A DNA stretch of 64,000 nt, from contig CP097971.1 in assembly GCA_023703615.1 (NCBI GenBank), positions 662,315-726,314 of the forward strand. Direction: 5' to 3'. Every line of letters starts with the position of its first letter. Position 1 is the first letter of the stretch. Position numbers and translations under genes: made by a program. The notes under the pieces are model-generated. The model was given only the letters and a program-made list of their open reading frames with translations, searched no databases and had not been told where the DNA came from. Below, piece after piece: positions 35,382-45,275 of the stretch. The DNA is from SAR86 cluster bacterium. GTDB lineage: Bacteria > Pseudomonadota > Gammaproteobacteria > Magnimaribacterales > D2472.

Positions 35382-35975
35382 ATGAGTGAAGAACTAAATA
35401 AAATGTACCAAAAAGCTCATCTTCAAAAAAGTTATGGGAGTACATCTGTTAAAAACCTACGATTATTGTTACCAAATATACATATCTTAAAACCTAATTC
35501 TGTAATTGATTTTGGCTGTGGTAAAGGAAATCTTTTAGATGAAATCTCAAAAAACTTTAAATTTAAAGATACTTTTAAGTATGATCCTGCTATTGACGAA
35601 TTTAAAGTAAAACCAACTAAAAAATATGATTTACTAATAAATATTGATGTTTTAGAACATGTTCCAGAAAATGAGCTTCATGATTTACTTAGTGAAATGT
35701 CTCAGGTAGCAAATGATGCAATAATAATAATTGATACCGCGCCAGCAGAATTAATCTTGGCAGACGGAACAAATGCACATTGTACTCTTCATTCTAGAGA
35801 GTGGTGGGATGCAAAGTTAAGTGAGTATTTTGGACCGTTGTATAGGTTCCCCACTTTAAGGTCAACAAGAGTAGGATTTAAAACATGGAAAATTAAAAAT
35901 CCACTCGATATTTTTATTTATGCTTTCTTAAGAACAAAATATACATTTGATCATTACATACAAAAAATATTTTAA
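35382..35975 (+). CDS. Class I SAM-dependent methyltransferase
   Basis: 197 residues. SAM-binding motif I is VIDFGCGKGNLLDEI, and INIDVLEHVPENEL is the post-II region. A C-terminal part has HSREWWDAKLSEYF, as in some capsule/LPS-associated methyltransferases. The ATG at 35382 is chosen; a longer frame runs back into tRNA-Ser and is not credible. It overlaps the next, convergent, methyltransferase gene by 4 bp. Substrate unknown. Confidence 0.82.
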   Translation: MSEELNKMYQKAHLQKSYGSTSVKNLRLLLPNIHILKPNSVIDFGCGKGNLLDEISKNFKFKDTFKYDPAIDEFKVKPTKKYDLLINIDVLEHVPENELHDLLSEMSQVANDAIIIIDTAPAELILADGTNAHCTLHSREWWDAKLSEYFGPLYRFPTLRSTRVGFKTWKIKNPLDIFIYAFLRTKYTFDHYIQKIF

Positions 35976-36694
35976 TGGCGAGCAATTAGTTTAATCGAAG
36001 GGCTGCCTGTTTTTAAAAATCTATTTTTACTTAATTTATTATTTCTAAAAAGAAGTTCAATAGATTGAATTGTAAAATAATATAGATGCTCAGGTGGCCT
36101 TATAAAATTAGTTTCAAACAGAGAGGACTTATCTTTTGGTAGACTTTTATGGTCTATGTCTGGAGTCGTAAGAAAAATAATACCTTTAGGTTTTAGTATT
36201 TTTTTTAATGATTTTGTGAAACTGACGGGGTCTTTTACGTGTTCAATAACCTCACTGCAATATATGAGATCATATTTTTTATCCTTATCTGCAATTTCTT
36301 CAATTGAATTTTGAAAAAAAGTACAATCAGGGAAGTCTTTTGAAGCTTTATCTATTGCTTCATTATCAACATCACTGCCACAAGCATTAAATTTCATTTG
36401 TCTTGCTGCTTCAACTGCATAGCCTTGATTACAACCAATATCAATAAAATCTCTACCTGATAAGAAAAACTTTAGAAAAAATAATCTAAATTTTGTTTTT
36501 CTTATTTTTGATTTAAATTTTTTATTGTATTGATCAGATTTATGATAATTATTATAGAAAAAATCTAATTCTTCATCTGAAGGTAAAGGATCAACAAATA
36601 CTAAAGAGCAATCAAGACATCTATGTATTAAACAATTATTTTTAGAGCCTATATGCTTAGTATTTCGGCTTTTACAGACTTTGCAGCATACCAT
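35972..36694 (-). CDS. SAM methyltransferase with N-terminal zinc ribbon
   Basis: 240 residues. The N-terminus carries CxxC pairs (VCCKVCKSR and HRCLDCSLVF), a likely zinc ribbon seen in many sugar- and natural-product methyltransferases. The SAM core follows from about residue 78 with FIDIGCNQGYAVEAA and YCSEVIEHVKDP. PPEHLYYFT is typical of this class. Last gene of a leftward run after queF. Substrate unknown. Confidence 0.83.
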   Translation of the reverse strand: MVCCKVCKSRNTKHIGSKNNCLIHRCLDCSLVFVDPLPSDEELDFFYNNYHKSDQYNKKFKSKIRKTKFRLFFLKFFLSGRDFIDIGCNQGYAVEAARQMKFNACGSDVDNEAIDKASKDFPDCTFFQNSIEEIADKDKKYDLIYCSEVIEHVKDPVSFTKSLKKILKPKGIIFLTTPDIDHKSLPKDKSSLFETNFIRPPEHLYYFTIQSIELLFRNNKLSKNRFLKTGSPSIKLIARH

Positions 36695-36699
36695 AAGTA

Positions 36700-37422
36700 T
36701 TATTGATTATATTCTCTATGATTACTGAATATAAATTTTTTGTGCGAGGATCTCAATGGATTTATGTCTATACCCCCTCTTCTAAGAAATCTCCCGTAAA
36801 CTTGAAGTTTTTTTGGATTGTATTTATTTTTTATATCATTAAAGATGTTTTCAATACATTCTTCATGGAATTCACCATTGTCCTTGTAAGAAGATAAGTA
36901 ATCTTTTAGCCAGGAAATATCTATTTGAGCACTTGAATAAACATATACAGTTGCAAAATCTGGCTGAGATGTAACAGGACAGATTGATCTAAAAGATTTA
37001 AAACACAAAGTGCTGTTATATTTTGAATACTTAATACTAGATTTTTGTATATCTATAGATTTCGGTGGTTTATTAAATCTTTCTTTAAAATTTATCTTTA
37101 CCTTTGAGCAAGTAATATTATTAAGATTTGTTTTAAGGCATTTAATGATTTCTTTTTTACTTTTGAATGATTGATCATGAAAGCTATTTAAATATAATTT
37201 CAAAGATTTAGATTCAACGGTTGCTTCAGACAAACAAGGTATTATTATTTCTAAAATGCTAGATTCTGGCTCACCTTTTTCATTCAAATAAAAAAATTCA
37301 TAAGAATTCCAGATGTCTATGCCATATTTAATTGATGATTTTTTTCTTTCAATTCTATCAAGCTTTATTTTATTATTCCGATTGCTTTTTGAGGTATTCT
37401 TGCCTAAATATAATCTTGTCAT
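36700..37422 (-). CDS. queF: NADPH-dependent preQ0 reductase
   Basis: 7-cyano-7-deazaguanine reductase of queuosine synthesis, long (type II) form, 240 residues. ESKSLKLYLNSF is the QueF motif in the N-terminal half; the C-terminal half has the catalytic Cys in RSICPVTSQPDFATVY, and LRRGGIDINPLRS near the end. FHEECIENIF includes the substrate-binding Glu. It overlaps the ABC permease gene by 4 bp. Other que genes are not in the window. Confidence 0.93.
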   Translation of the reverse strand: MTRLYLGKNTSKSNRNNKIKLDRIERKKSSIKYGIDIWNSYEFFYLNEKGEPESSILEIIIPCLSEATVESKSLKLYLNSFHDQSFKSKKEIIKCLKTNLNNITCSKVKINFKERFNKPPKSIDIQKSSIKYSKYNSTLCFKSFRSICPVTSQPDFATVYVYSSAQIDISWLKDYLSSYKDNGEFHEECIENIFNDIKNKYNPKKLQVYGRFLRRGGIDINPLRSSHKKFIFSNHREYNQ

Positions 37423-38198
37423 TCTCTTATGCCTATTCCTTTTTTAAGTAAATATAAACACAAGCCACTTAGTATAATTATAAAAAAACAAATCATAAAA
37501 ATAGAAAAGGAAATAGAAACGTCGCTGACTCCAAGCATACCCTCTCTAAATGTATTTACAACGTATAACATTGGATTTGCCATTGAGACTGATCTCCAAA
37601 AGTCTGGAAGAATATTAATGGAATAAAAGACACCACCTAAGTAAATTAATGGAGTTAATACGAATGTTGGTATAACTGATATATCATCAAAACTATCAGC
37701 ATATATTGCATTTACAAAACCCATTAAAGAAAACAATACAGATGTAAGAAATAGAACCATTAAGGTTAAAAGTGGATTAGAAACATTAAAACTTGGATAA
37801 AAAATTAAACTAACTAAAAATACAATAAAACCAACAATACAACCTCTAGTTACTCCACCTAAAATAAATCCCAGTAGAATTGTCCATGATGGCATTGGAG
37901 ATATTAATAATTCCTCAATTGATCTCTGAAACTTTACTGAATAAAAAGATGAAACGACATTTGCGTAAGAGTTTGTTATAACTGACATCATAATTAAACC
38001 AGGGATCATAAATTGTACATAATCAAAACCATCCATTGTTCCGATTCTAGGGCCAATCAAAGAACCAAATATTACAAAATATAACGACATTGTAACGGCT
38101 GGTGGAACTAAGGTTTGAATCCAAATTCTTAAGAATCGCCTTATTTCTTTTATAGTAAGTGTCCATAAGGCAACTGAATTTTTATAATCATTATTCAT
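37419..38198 (-). CDS. ABC-2 type transporter permease
   Basis: 259 residues with six membrane segments and the ABC-2 signature region DDISVIPTFVLTPLIYLGGVFYS (split over 20 residues). The ATG at 38198 (MNNDYKN) is chosen because it begins one base after the ATPase stop. The YadH-like sequence suggests an exporter paired with the ATPase at 38200. Substrate unknown. Confidence 0.88.
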   Translation of the reverse strand: MNNDYKNSVALWTLTIKEIRRFLRIWIQTLVPPAVTMSLYFVIFGSLIGPRIGTMDGFDYVQFMIPGLIMMSVITNSYANVVSSFYSVKFQRSIEELLISPMPSWTILLGFILGGVTRGCIVGFIVFLVSLIFYPSFNVSNPLLTLMVLFLTSVLFSLMGFVNAIYADSFDDISVIPTFVLTPLIYLGGVFYSINILPDFWRSVSMANPMLYVVNTFREGMLGVSDVSISFSIFMICFFIIILSGLCLYLLKKGIGIRE

Positions 38199-38199
38199 T

Positions 38200-39111
38200 T
38201 TATTTTTTAACCATATTAATAAATAATTCTTCCAAACGATTTGCTTCATTTCTCATAGATTTAACTTTAATGTTTAACTTAGTAAATTCATCAAAAAGGT
38301 CATTTATAGAGTTACTTTTATCAATTGCAGCAACAAGTGTTGAATTATCTAGTAACTTTAGAGGATATCCATCTATTTTAGGAATAGAATCCAAGGGCTC
38401 TTCTAGGTCAAAAACAAACCCTTGAACATTAAGTCTACCCAGTAAATCCTTCATGGTTGTATTTTCAACGATTTCACCATGATCAATAATTCCGATATTT
38501 CTGCAAAGTTGTTCCGCCTCTTCTAAATAATGAGTAGTTAAAATTATAGTTGTTCCATTTGCATTTATTTCTTTAAGAAACGACCACATCTCTCTGCGAA
38601 GCTCTATGTCTACACCAGCTGTCGGCTCATCTAAAATTAATAACTTAGGTTCATGAATTAAAGCTTTTGCTATCATTAACCTTCTTTTGTAGCCACCCGA
38701 TAAAGTTCTTGCTTGATCATTTCTTTTGTCCCATAGTCCTAATCTTTTTAAAATTGATTCCGTTTTTGGATCAGCAATATATCTTGGTATTCCATAAAAC
38801 CCTGCTTGGGTAATAACAATGTCAATTACTTTCTCAAATTGAGAAAAGTTTATTTCTTGTGATACAACACCAAGCATTTTTTTTGCTAATGCTTGATTGT
38901 CTTCTGGATCGATTCCAAAAATTTTTACGGTACCGTCTGTTTTTGTTACTAATGATCCTATAATGCCAATAGTTGAAGATTTTCCAGCCCCATTAGGACC
39001 AAGTAAGGCATAGAAATCTCCTTCTTCAACTTTGAGATCAATCCCTTTGAGAGCTTTTGTTCCTCCTGGATATGTTTTTTTTAAGTTGGTTAACTCTAGT
39101 GCGTTTACCAT
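38200..39111 (-). CDS. ABC transporter ATP-binding protein
   Basis: 303 residues. Walker A LLGPNGAGKSS, signature LSGGYKRR, Walker B LLILDEPTAGVD and the H-loop TTHYLEEAE are all present. The C-terminal extension of about 80 residues (from TTMKDLLGRL) is typical of YadG/CcmA-like exporters. Partner of the ABC-2 permease one base downstream; it forms an export system. Confidence 0.92.
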   Translation of the reverse strand: MVNALELTNLKKTYPGGTKALKGIDLKVEEGDFYALLGPNGAGKSSTIGIIGSLVTKTDGTVKIFGIDPEDNQALAKKMLGVVSQEINFSQFEKVIDIVITQAGFYGIPRYIADPKTESILKRLGLWDKRNDQARTLSGGYKRRLMIAKALIHEPKLLILDEPTAGVDIELRREMWSFLKEINANGTTIILTTHYLEEAEQLCRNIGIIDHGEIVENTTMKDLLGRLNVQGFVFDLEEPLDSIPKIDGYPLKLLDNSTLVAAIDKSNSINDLFDEFTKLNIKVKSMRNEANRLEELFINMVKK

Positions 39112-39114
39112 GAT

Positions 39115-40452
39115 TTAATTTTTTTTATCTAAACCAATGACGAAGATACTTAAAATTATGCCTACTAATAACCCTATCCATGCGCTAAAGAAAGTTATGA
39201 ATAAAGCTATTAAAAGCGCCGACGCCATTTCGGTTGTTTTTTTGGCTATTGATATAGCTATGTATGCACAAGCAAAACCAGTAAGGACTAAAGTTAACGA
39301 CAAAGCCATTTGCATTAATGGTTTCATCAAGGTTATGACTGGCAGTACAAAATATAAAAAAGGTATTCCCATTAAATAGTATGATCCGAGGCCATCAAAA
39401 ATAGAGGGCATTTCGCTTTTACCTTTTTTCCATCTTTCTGCTACCACAACATGAACACCAGTCCACAATGCTCCTTGTGTTGGAAAAAAAGGATTGATTA
39501 AAAGAGCTAAGAAATTTCTAATTGCAATCGATAAATGTGATCTAGTTTGGTTAATATCAAGGATTTCGTCTGATCGATTCTTTTGTGCATCCTTTAAAAC
39601 TTCAGCAGCCGTGATTAAGTCTCCAAACAAAAGAGTATAACCAATGATTACAAGTGGCAAGGCTTCTAAAAACAAACTCAAGCTTGGTAGACCAATTACA
39701 AGTGGTGAAGTTCGATTAAATAATGAGACAACGTCAGGAACTTTAAATCCCCATTCAATATCAAATGTCACTTCATTCAATATGAAAGCAATAAATCCAG
39801 CAATTACAAAACCTGGTAATAAACCTAAAGAACTAATTTTTTTTAAGAAATTATATTTCGTGGTTAAATTTTTAAAAGGATCAGAAAATGTTGTAATAAT
39901 ACATAATGCTATAGCAACAGTCATTGAAATTGGTTGCAAAAGGTATTTGTCAAAATCTGTTACAAAAACTTGATAGAAAGCCGCCAATGCAGCACCTAAA
40001 ATTATCCCAGATTTTAAACCATTTGGAATTATATTTACTAATTTTTTACCCCAACCTGTAATACCTAATACAAATAAAAGTATAGTAAATTCTATACACA
40101 TTGCCGCCATAAACTGGAACGTTTCAATCCTATATACACCATCAAATTGGCCCTTTGTAGCAAAAGCTGCAATTACTATTGGTACTGCAGGTGTTACCCA
40201 ACCAGGTGCCATAGGCTCACCAAAAAAAATTGGTCCAGCTCCAATCAAGAAACCTGCTACTAAACTTAATGCTACGCCCTCTTCAAAGGTTAAGCCCAAG
40301 CCCATAGCAATTGGAACTGCTGCAAATGCGGTTGAGCCAGAAATTACTAAACCCTGTAAAAATTCACCAGCTCTAAATTTAAAATGAACAAATGGTATTC
40401 TGAAAGTAAATAAACCCCATTTAATGCCTGTTTTTGTTATTGATGTATTCAT
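39115..40452 (-). CDS. Multi-pass permease, probably UraA/SulP-like fold
   Basis: 445 residues with about 12-14 hydrophobic segments. Stretches such as GSTAFAAVPIAMGLGLTFEEGVA, and PNGLKSGIILGAALAAFYQV, resemble SLC23/SLC26-type carriers, but I cannot place the family with certainty. It sits between the VWA/MoxR pair and an ABC exporter, overlapping VWA by 4 bp, which suggests joint expression. Substrate not assignable. Confidence 0.6.
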   Translation of the reverse strand: MNTSITKTGIKWGLFTFRIPFVHFKFRAGEFLQGLVISGSTAFAAVPIAMGLGLTFEEGVALSLVAGFLIGAGPIFFGEPMAPGWVTPAVPIVIAAFATKGQFDGVYRIETFQFMAAMCIEFTILLFVLGITGWGKKLVNIIPNGLKSGIILGAALAAFYQVFVTDFDKYLLQPISMTVAIALCIITTFSDPFKNLTTKYNFLKKISSLGLLPGFVIAGFIAFILNEVTFDIEWGFKVPDVVSLFNRTSPLVIGLPSLSLFLEALPLVIIGYTLLFGDLITAAEVLKDAQKNRSDEILDINQTRSHLSIAIRNFLALLINPFFPTQGALWTGVHVVVAERWKKGKSEMPSIFDGLGSYYLMGIPFLYFVLPVITLMKPLMQMALSLTLVLTGFACAYIAISIAKKTTEMASALLIALFITFFSAWIGLLVGIILSIFVIGLDKKN

Positions 40453-41624
40453 TTCGATAACTCCGACATACCCTCTTCAAGCCCTTTAAGTGTAAGTGGA
40501 TACATTCTTTTTTCTAATAAGTCCCTAAGTATACATATTGAAGAGGTGTAATCCCAATGATCATCTGGAACAGGATTTAACCAAGCCATATTTTCGAAGT
40601 GATCTGATAGTCTTTTTATCCATAAATGACCTGGTTCCTCATTCCAGTGTTCAATGCTTCCGCCAGCATTTGTAATTTCGTATGGCGCCATAGTAGCATC
40701 CCCAACAATGATAACTTTATAGTCAGATGTATATTTATTTATAAGATCATGAACTAAAAATCTTTCTTGAGATCTTCTGCGATTATCTTTCCATATTGAT
40801 TCATATATACAATTATGAAAATAAAAATATTCTAAATATTTAAATTCTGTTTTAATAGCAGAAAATAGCTCTTCACATAATCGTATGTATGGATCCATCG
40901 ATCCACCAACGTCAAACAACACAATAACTTTAACTGAGTTTGATCTTTCTGGAATCATGTGAATATCCAGATATCCTGCATTTTTAGCTGTAGACTTTAT
41001 AGTGTTATCCATATCTAACTCTAAATCCCCTCCTTGTCTTGCAAATTTTCTTAATCTTCTTAATGCCATTTGTATGTCTCTTATTCCTATTACTATTGAA
41101 TCATCAAGATTTGAATATTGTCTTTGTTCCCAAATTTTTACAGCTTTTTTTTGTCCGCCTGGTCCACCAACTCGAATACCTTCAGGATTTTGACCACCAT
41201 GACCGAAAGGTGAAGTCCCGTTTGTTCCAACCCATTTATTCCCACCCTCATGACGGTCTTTTTGCTCATTTAATCTTTTTTTAAATTCATCTAATAATTT
41301 TTCTAACCCTCCTAATGATTTGATTTTTTTCAACTCTTCAGGATCTAATTCTTTTTCAAATGCTTTTCTTAACCAATCCTCTGGAATAAGTGCTTGAAAT
41401 ATATCTTCAAGTTTTTCAATTCCTTTAAAATATATATCGAATGCTTTATCAAACTTATCATAGTGTTTTTCATCTTTGACTAGAATTGCTCTGGAGAGAA
41501 AATAAAAATCGTCAATGTTTGCGTAAATCATATTTTTTTCAAGAGCACCTAATAAGTCTAAGAGTTCTCTTAATGTGCAAGGAACACCTGAAGAACGAAT
41601 AGTTTGAAAAAGATTTATTAACAC
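40449..41624 (-). CDS. VWA domain protein (CoxE-like)
   Basis: 391 residues. The C-terminal VWA domain has a MIDAS-like LFDVGGSMDP; later acidic residues (GDATMAPYE) may complete the metal site. A Gly-rich HGGQNPEGIRVGGPGG segment is in the middle. Start is GTG at 41624, overlapping the MoxR stop (TAGTG). VWA proteins of this type act with a MoxR ATPase in protein or cofactor maturation; the target here is unknown. Confidence 0.86.
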   Translation of the reverse strand: MLINLFQTIRSSGVPCTLRELLDLLGALEKNMIYANIDDFYFLSRAILVKDEKHYDKFDKAFDIYFKGIEKLEDIFQALIPEDWLRKAFEKELDPEELKKIKSLGGLEKLLDEFKKRLNEQKDRHEGGNKWVGTNGTSPFGHGGQNPEGIRVGGPGGQKKAVKIWEQRQYSNLDDSIVIGIRDIQMALRRLRKFARQGGDLELDMDNTIKSTAKNAGYLDIHMIPERSNSVKVIVLFDVGGSMDPYIRLCEELFSAIKTEFKYLEYFYFHNCIYESIWKDNRRRSQERFLVHDLINKYTSDYKVIIVGDATMAPYEITNAGGSIEHWNEEPGHLWIKRLSDHFENMAWLNPVPDDHWDYTSSICILRDLLEKRMYPLTLKGLEEGMSELSK

Positions 41625-42475
41625 TATTTACTAGAAGTATCTCTTCTTGACATGAATGCAAGGCGTTCTAATAACTGAACATCTTGTTCATTTTTGAGTA
41701 ATGCTCCATATAAAGGAGGAATAGCTTTTGAAGTATCAGCATTCTTTAAAATTTCATCTGGCATATCATCTGATAATAAAAGTTTTAACCAATCTATTAA
41801 TTCTGATGTTGAAGGCTTCTTTTTGAGACCTGGAATCTTTCTTAAATCAAAAAATATTTCGAGCGATTCATTAACTAGTTTTTTCTTAATTTTAGGATAA
41901 TGCACAGCAACAATTTTATTCATTGTTTCTCGGTCTGGAAATTGAATATAATGAAAAAAACATCTTCTCAAAAAGGCGTCAGGCAATTCTTTTTCATTAT
42001 TTGATGTCATTATTATAAGAGGTCTATGTTTTGCCTTAATGGTTTCACCCGTTTCATAACAGTAAAATTCCATGCGATCTAACTCTTGAAGTAAATCATT
42101 CGGAAATTCAATATCAGCTTTATCAATTTCATCAATTAAAAGAACAACCTGTTTATCTGATGTAAAAGCCTCCCATAACTTACCTTTCTTTATATAATTT
42201 GCAATATCTTTAACTCTTTCGTCACCTAACTGAGAATCTCTAAGTCTGGTAACTGCATCGTATTCATATAAACCCTGTGATGCTTTTGTAGTTGATTTTA
42301 TATGCCACTCTATAAGCTCCATATCTAAAGCTGCAGCAACCTCAATGGCTAAAAGTGTTTTGCCTGTTCCTGGTTCTCCTTTAATCAACAAAGGTCTTTC
42401 TAATGACATTGCAGCATTTACTGCCATGCTTAAGTCATCTGTTGATATATAATTTTTTGTACCTTTAAATTGCAT
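41624..42475 (-). CDS. MoxR-family AAA+ ATPase
   Basis: 283 residues. Walker A GEPGTGKTLLA, Walker B VVLLIDEIDKAD and the sensor region IIMTSNNEKELPDAFLRRC are clear. The C-terminal lid ends MSRRDTSSK. Adjacent to the VWA gene, forming the usual chaperone-like pair. They may insert metal or assemble a complex, but no obvious client is nearby. Confidence 0.92.
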   Translation of the reverse strand: MQFKGTKNYISTDDLSMAVNAAMSLERPLLIKGEPGTGKTLLAIEVAAALDMELIEWHIKSTTKASQGLYEYDAVTRLRDSQLGDERVKDIANYIKKGKLWEAFTSDKQVVLLIDEIDKADIEFPNDLLQELDRMEFYCYETGETIKAKHRPLIIMTSNNEKELPDAFLRRCFFHYIQFPDRETMNKIVAVHYPKIKKKLVNESLEIFFDLRKIPGLKKKPSTSELIDWLKLLLSDDMPDEILKNADTSKAIPPLYGALLKNEQDVQLLERLAFMSRRDTSSK

Positions 42476-42495
42476 TTAATATCCTTATTAAAAGT

Positions 42496-43338
42496 TTAGA
42501 TTACTATTTTCTCTTCTGATTTTAGTATTCTAGTTAGTTGACGGCTTGAAGCAACTAAATTTTTATTTAAATCCCATATATTTCCATTTTGTTCAAAATA
42601 ACCTTTGTTAATTTCAGATGCTTTAAAATCTGCAAAGAGTTTTTGTGTAGTTGGGATCTGTCGAATATGTGTTGTTAAAGTTATTGTTGGGACCCATCCT
42701 AATGGGCCGTATTTATTTGTTACTACAGGCGGTACAATATCAGAATAAAAAGATAAACAAAATTGATCAGGAATTCCACCATCCATCTCTAAAAAAGCTG
42801 AACATCTGGCCTCATTATTTTTTGAGTGTTCATTTCTGTTCCACCAAGCATGATCAGGATGGACCTCACAATTAAGTTGTTTAACAAAAGATGGAGTGAA
42901 ACCTTTGGATATTTTGTCATAATTCATTGTTTGGTATTTATTGGATTCTACTGAATTAAAGATTTCTGGAAGTTCTGTAATAAGATCATTGATACCTTTC
43001 ATATATTCAAAATCAGAACACGTTCCTATAAAAGTTGCACATATCTTATTATTTTGCATTAATTTAATGATGCCAGATGATGAGCCTTTGCTAAGTCTAA
43101 AAACTTCCCCTATTAGTTTTATTTCCTCAGTATCAATTCGATCAAGAAATTGAACAGATGAGCTGATTGCAACGCTATGGGGTAAAAGTGATGTTAGAGC
43201 CTTATGCATCAAAGCTGTGAGATAGCCGCCATGTGGTGTATTGCCTACAAAGTACCTACTATCTGGAATAATCGTAAATGAGGTATCATCAAAAATTTGA
43301 AGTTCGATAGCACTTTGAAATTGATCAAATTTATTCAT
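42496..43338 (-). CDS. Acyl-CoA thioesterase-like protein
   Basis: 280 residues resembling TesB-type tandem hot-dog thioesterases. N-terminal GNTPHGGYLTALMHKAL and SSVQFLDRI, C-terminal GPLGWVPTITLTTHIRQIP. Catalytic residues are not certain. It starts the MoxR-VWA leftward run (20 bp before MoxR). Divergent from tatD with a 42-bp gap. Confidence 0.75.
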   Translation of the reverse strand: MNKFDQFQSAIELQIFDDTSFTIIPDSRYFVGNTPHGGYLTALMHKALTSLLPHSVAISSSVQFLDRIDTEEIKLIGEVFRLSKGSSSGIIKLMQNNKICATFIGTCSDFEYMKGINDLITELPEIFNSVESNKYQTMNYDKISKGFTPSFVKQLNCEVHPDHAWWNRNEHSKNNEARCSAFLEMDGGIPDQFCLSFYSDIVPPVVTNKYGPLGWVPTITLTTHIRQIPTTQKLFADFKASEINKGYFEQNGNIWDLNKNLVASSRQLTRILKSEEKIVI

Positions 43339-43380
43339 GATTAAATGATTTTAGTTCATAATTAAAATTAATAAAATATT

Positions 43381-44175
43381 ATGATTAATATGAATCCACT
43401 ATTTGATATAGCTTGTAATTTTAGTAGTAGCAAATTTGATAAAGATTTAGATCAGGTTATAAGCAGAGCGTTAGAAAATAATGTTAAAAAATTTTTAATA
43501 ACTTGTTCATCTATCGATGATATCGAAAAAGTTTATAACATTTATCATGAGCACAATGATAAAACATTTTTTACCATTGGCATTCATCCTCACAATGCAA
43601 AAGAGGTAAATAAAAAAACCATAGTAGTTATTGATGAATATATAAGAAAAATGAATCCTCATGCTATTGGTGAAATTGGCTTAGACTACTTTAGAAATTT
43701 CTCAAGCTATGAAGATCAATCTTTTGCATTTGAGGAGCAAATAAAATTATCAATTGAAAATGATTTGCCTTTATATCTTCACCAAAGAGATTCTCACAAA
43801 GATTTTATGAAAATTTTGCATAAATACTCCAAAAGTATTAATAAAGGTGTTGTTCATTGTTTTACCGGCACTAAATCTCAACTAAATGATTATTTGGACC
43901 TTGGATTAAATATTGGTTTAACTGGGTGGATATGCGATAAAAAAAGAAATCAAGAACTAAGAACAAGTATAAAAGATATTCCAATAGATAAATTAATGAT
44001 TGAAACTGATTGTCCGTATTTGATTCCTAAAAATCTAACTATTAAAACTAAAAATAATAGAAATGAACCATGTTATTTAACTCATATTGCAAAAGAAATT
44101 TCCTATCTCATGGATATACCACTAGAAGAAATACATGCTAAAACATATAAAAATAGTATGGATTTTTTTAGCTAA
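43381..44175 (+). CDS. tatD: TatD-family metal-dependent hydrolase
   Basis: 264 residues. PLFDIACNFSSSKF aligns with the TatD start (E. coli FDIGVNLTSSQF). FTIGIHPHNA, GEIGLDYFRN, VHCFTGT and IETDCPYL supply the metal and catalytic residues; the usual HxN motif at the start is modified to ACN. Nuclease acting on DNA ends or oligonucleotides in relatives. Either of two in-frame ATGs (43381, 43390) could be the start. Overlaps the CoA transferase gene tail to tail by 8 bp. Confidence 0.9.
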   Translation: MINMNPLFDIACNFSSSKFDKDLDQVISRALENNVKKFLITCSSIDDIEKVYNIYHEHNDKTFFTIGIHPHNAKEVNKKTIVVIDEYIRKMNPHAIGEIGLDYFRNFSSYEDQSFAFEEQIKLSIENDLPLYLHQRDSHKDFMKILHKYSKSINKGVVHCFTGTKSQLNDYLDLGLNIGLTGWICDKKRNQELRTSIKDIPIDKLMIETDCPYLIPKNLTIKTKNNRNEPCYLTHIAKEISYLMDIPLEEIHAKTYKNSMDFFS

Positions 44176-45271
44176 AGAGATTTTTATCTAATTGATACTC
44201 TGAACAGACTGAGTCGTTATCTGAACCAATAATTTTTGCATTATGTTTAATTTTTAATGGAGTATTTGAAAATCTAGGAGAAGCGTTTGGTTGAATGAAA
44301 TTATCAATCTCAATAAATGCATCCCTGGATGAATTATGAGGATGTTTTATTGCCTCATCCATATCTAGAACAGGACTAACACATGCATCTGTATTTTTAA
44401 AAATTTCCTCCCATTGATTTCTAGTTTTTGATTTTATTTTTTTTGAAATTATTTCTTTAAGTTCTTCCCATAATGCGCTATTCATACGATCATGGAATTT
44501 TTTATTATTAATTTCTAATTTAGTCAAAAAAATTTCATAGAACTCTTGCTCAAGGCAGCCAACAGCTATAAATTTATTGTCTGCACATTCATAAGTATCA
44601 TAAAAATGTGCTGCCCCGTCTAACAAATTAGATTCTCTATCGTTTTTCCAATGATCCATTTGCTTTAACGAGTAGAAAAAAGACATCAATGAAAGACTTC
44701 CATCAACCATTGCTGAATCGATTATTTGACCTTCGCCAGTTTTTAAACGATTGATATATGCCGATAGTATTCCAACAGCAAGATACATACCACCACCACC
44801 ATAATCTCCAATCAAATTCAAAGGAGCGATTGGATTTGAATCCCTTCTCCCGATAGAGTTTAAAACGCCAGCAATGCTTATGTAATTTATATCATGTCCT
44901 GCCGTTTTTGATAAAGGGCCTTTTTGACCCCAACCTGTCATACGTCCATATATAAGCTTTGGATTTATTTTTAGACATTCTTCAGGACCAATTCCTAACT
45001 TCTCCATTACGCCAGGTCTAAAACCTTCAAATACTACATCCATTTGTTGCATTAATTTTTTTATTTCTTCTACGACTTTAGGATTTTTAAGATCTGCTGT
45101 TATTGTCTTTTTAGACCTATTATGAACGTCTTTTACATTACCATATCCTTTTTGAGTATCCTTGCTAAGTCTAATAACATCAGCACCAAGATCAGCTAAG
45201 ATCATTCCGCAAAAAGGTCCTGGACCAATACCAGAAAATTCTAAAACTTTTATTCCATCTAAAGGACCCAT
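44168..45271 (-). CDS. CaiB/BaiF family CoA transferase (alpha-methylacyl-CoA racemase-like)
   Basis: 367 residues. MGPLDGIKVLEFSGIGPGPF and LADLGADVIRL are family starts; MTGWGQKGPLSKTAGHD and GDYGGGGMYLAVGIL (with the catalytic Asp of racemases) fit alpha-methylacyl-CoA racemase. Probably part of branched or dicarboxylic acyl-CoA turnover. Four bases separate it from the MMPL gene. Confidence 0.88.
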   Translation of the reverse strand: MGPLDGIKVLEFSGIGPGPFCGMILADLGADVIRLSKDTQKGYGNVKDVHNRSKKTITADLKNPKVVEEIKKLMQQMDVVFEGFRPGVMEKLGIGPEECLKINPKLIYGRMTGWGQKGPLSKTAGHDINYISIAGVLNSIGRRDSNPIAPLNLIGDYGGGGMYLAVGILSAYINRLKTGEGQIIDSAMVDGSLSLMSFFYSLKQMDHWKNDRESNLLDGAAHFYDTYECADNKFIAVGCLEQEFYEIFLTKLEINNKKFHDRMNSALWEELKEIISKKIKSKTRNQWEEIFKNTDACVSPVLDMDEAIKHPHNSSRDAFIEIDNFIQPNASPRFSNTPLKIKHNAKIIGSDNDSVCSEYQLDKNLFS

Positions 45272-45275
45272 AATA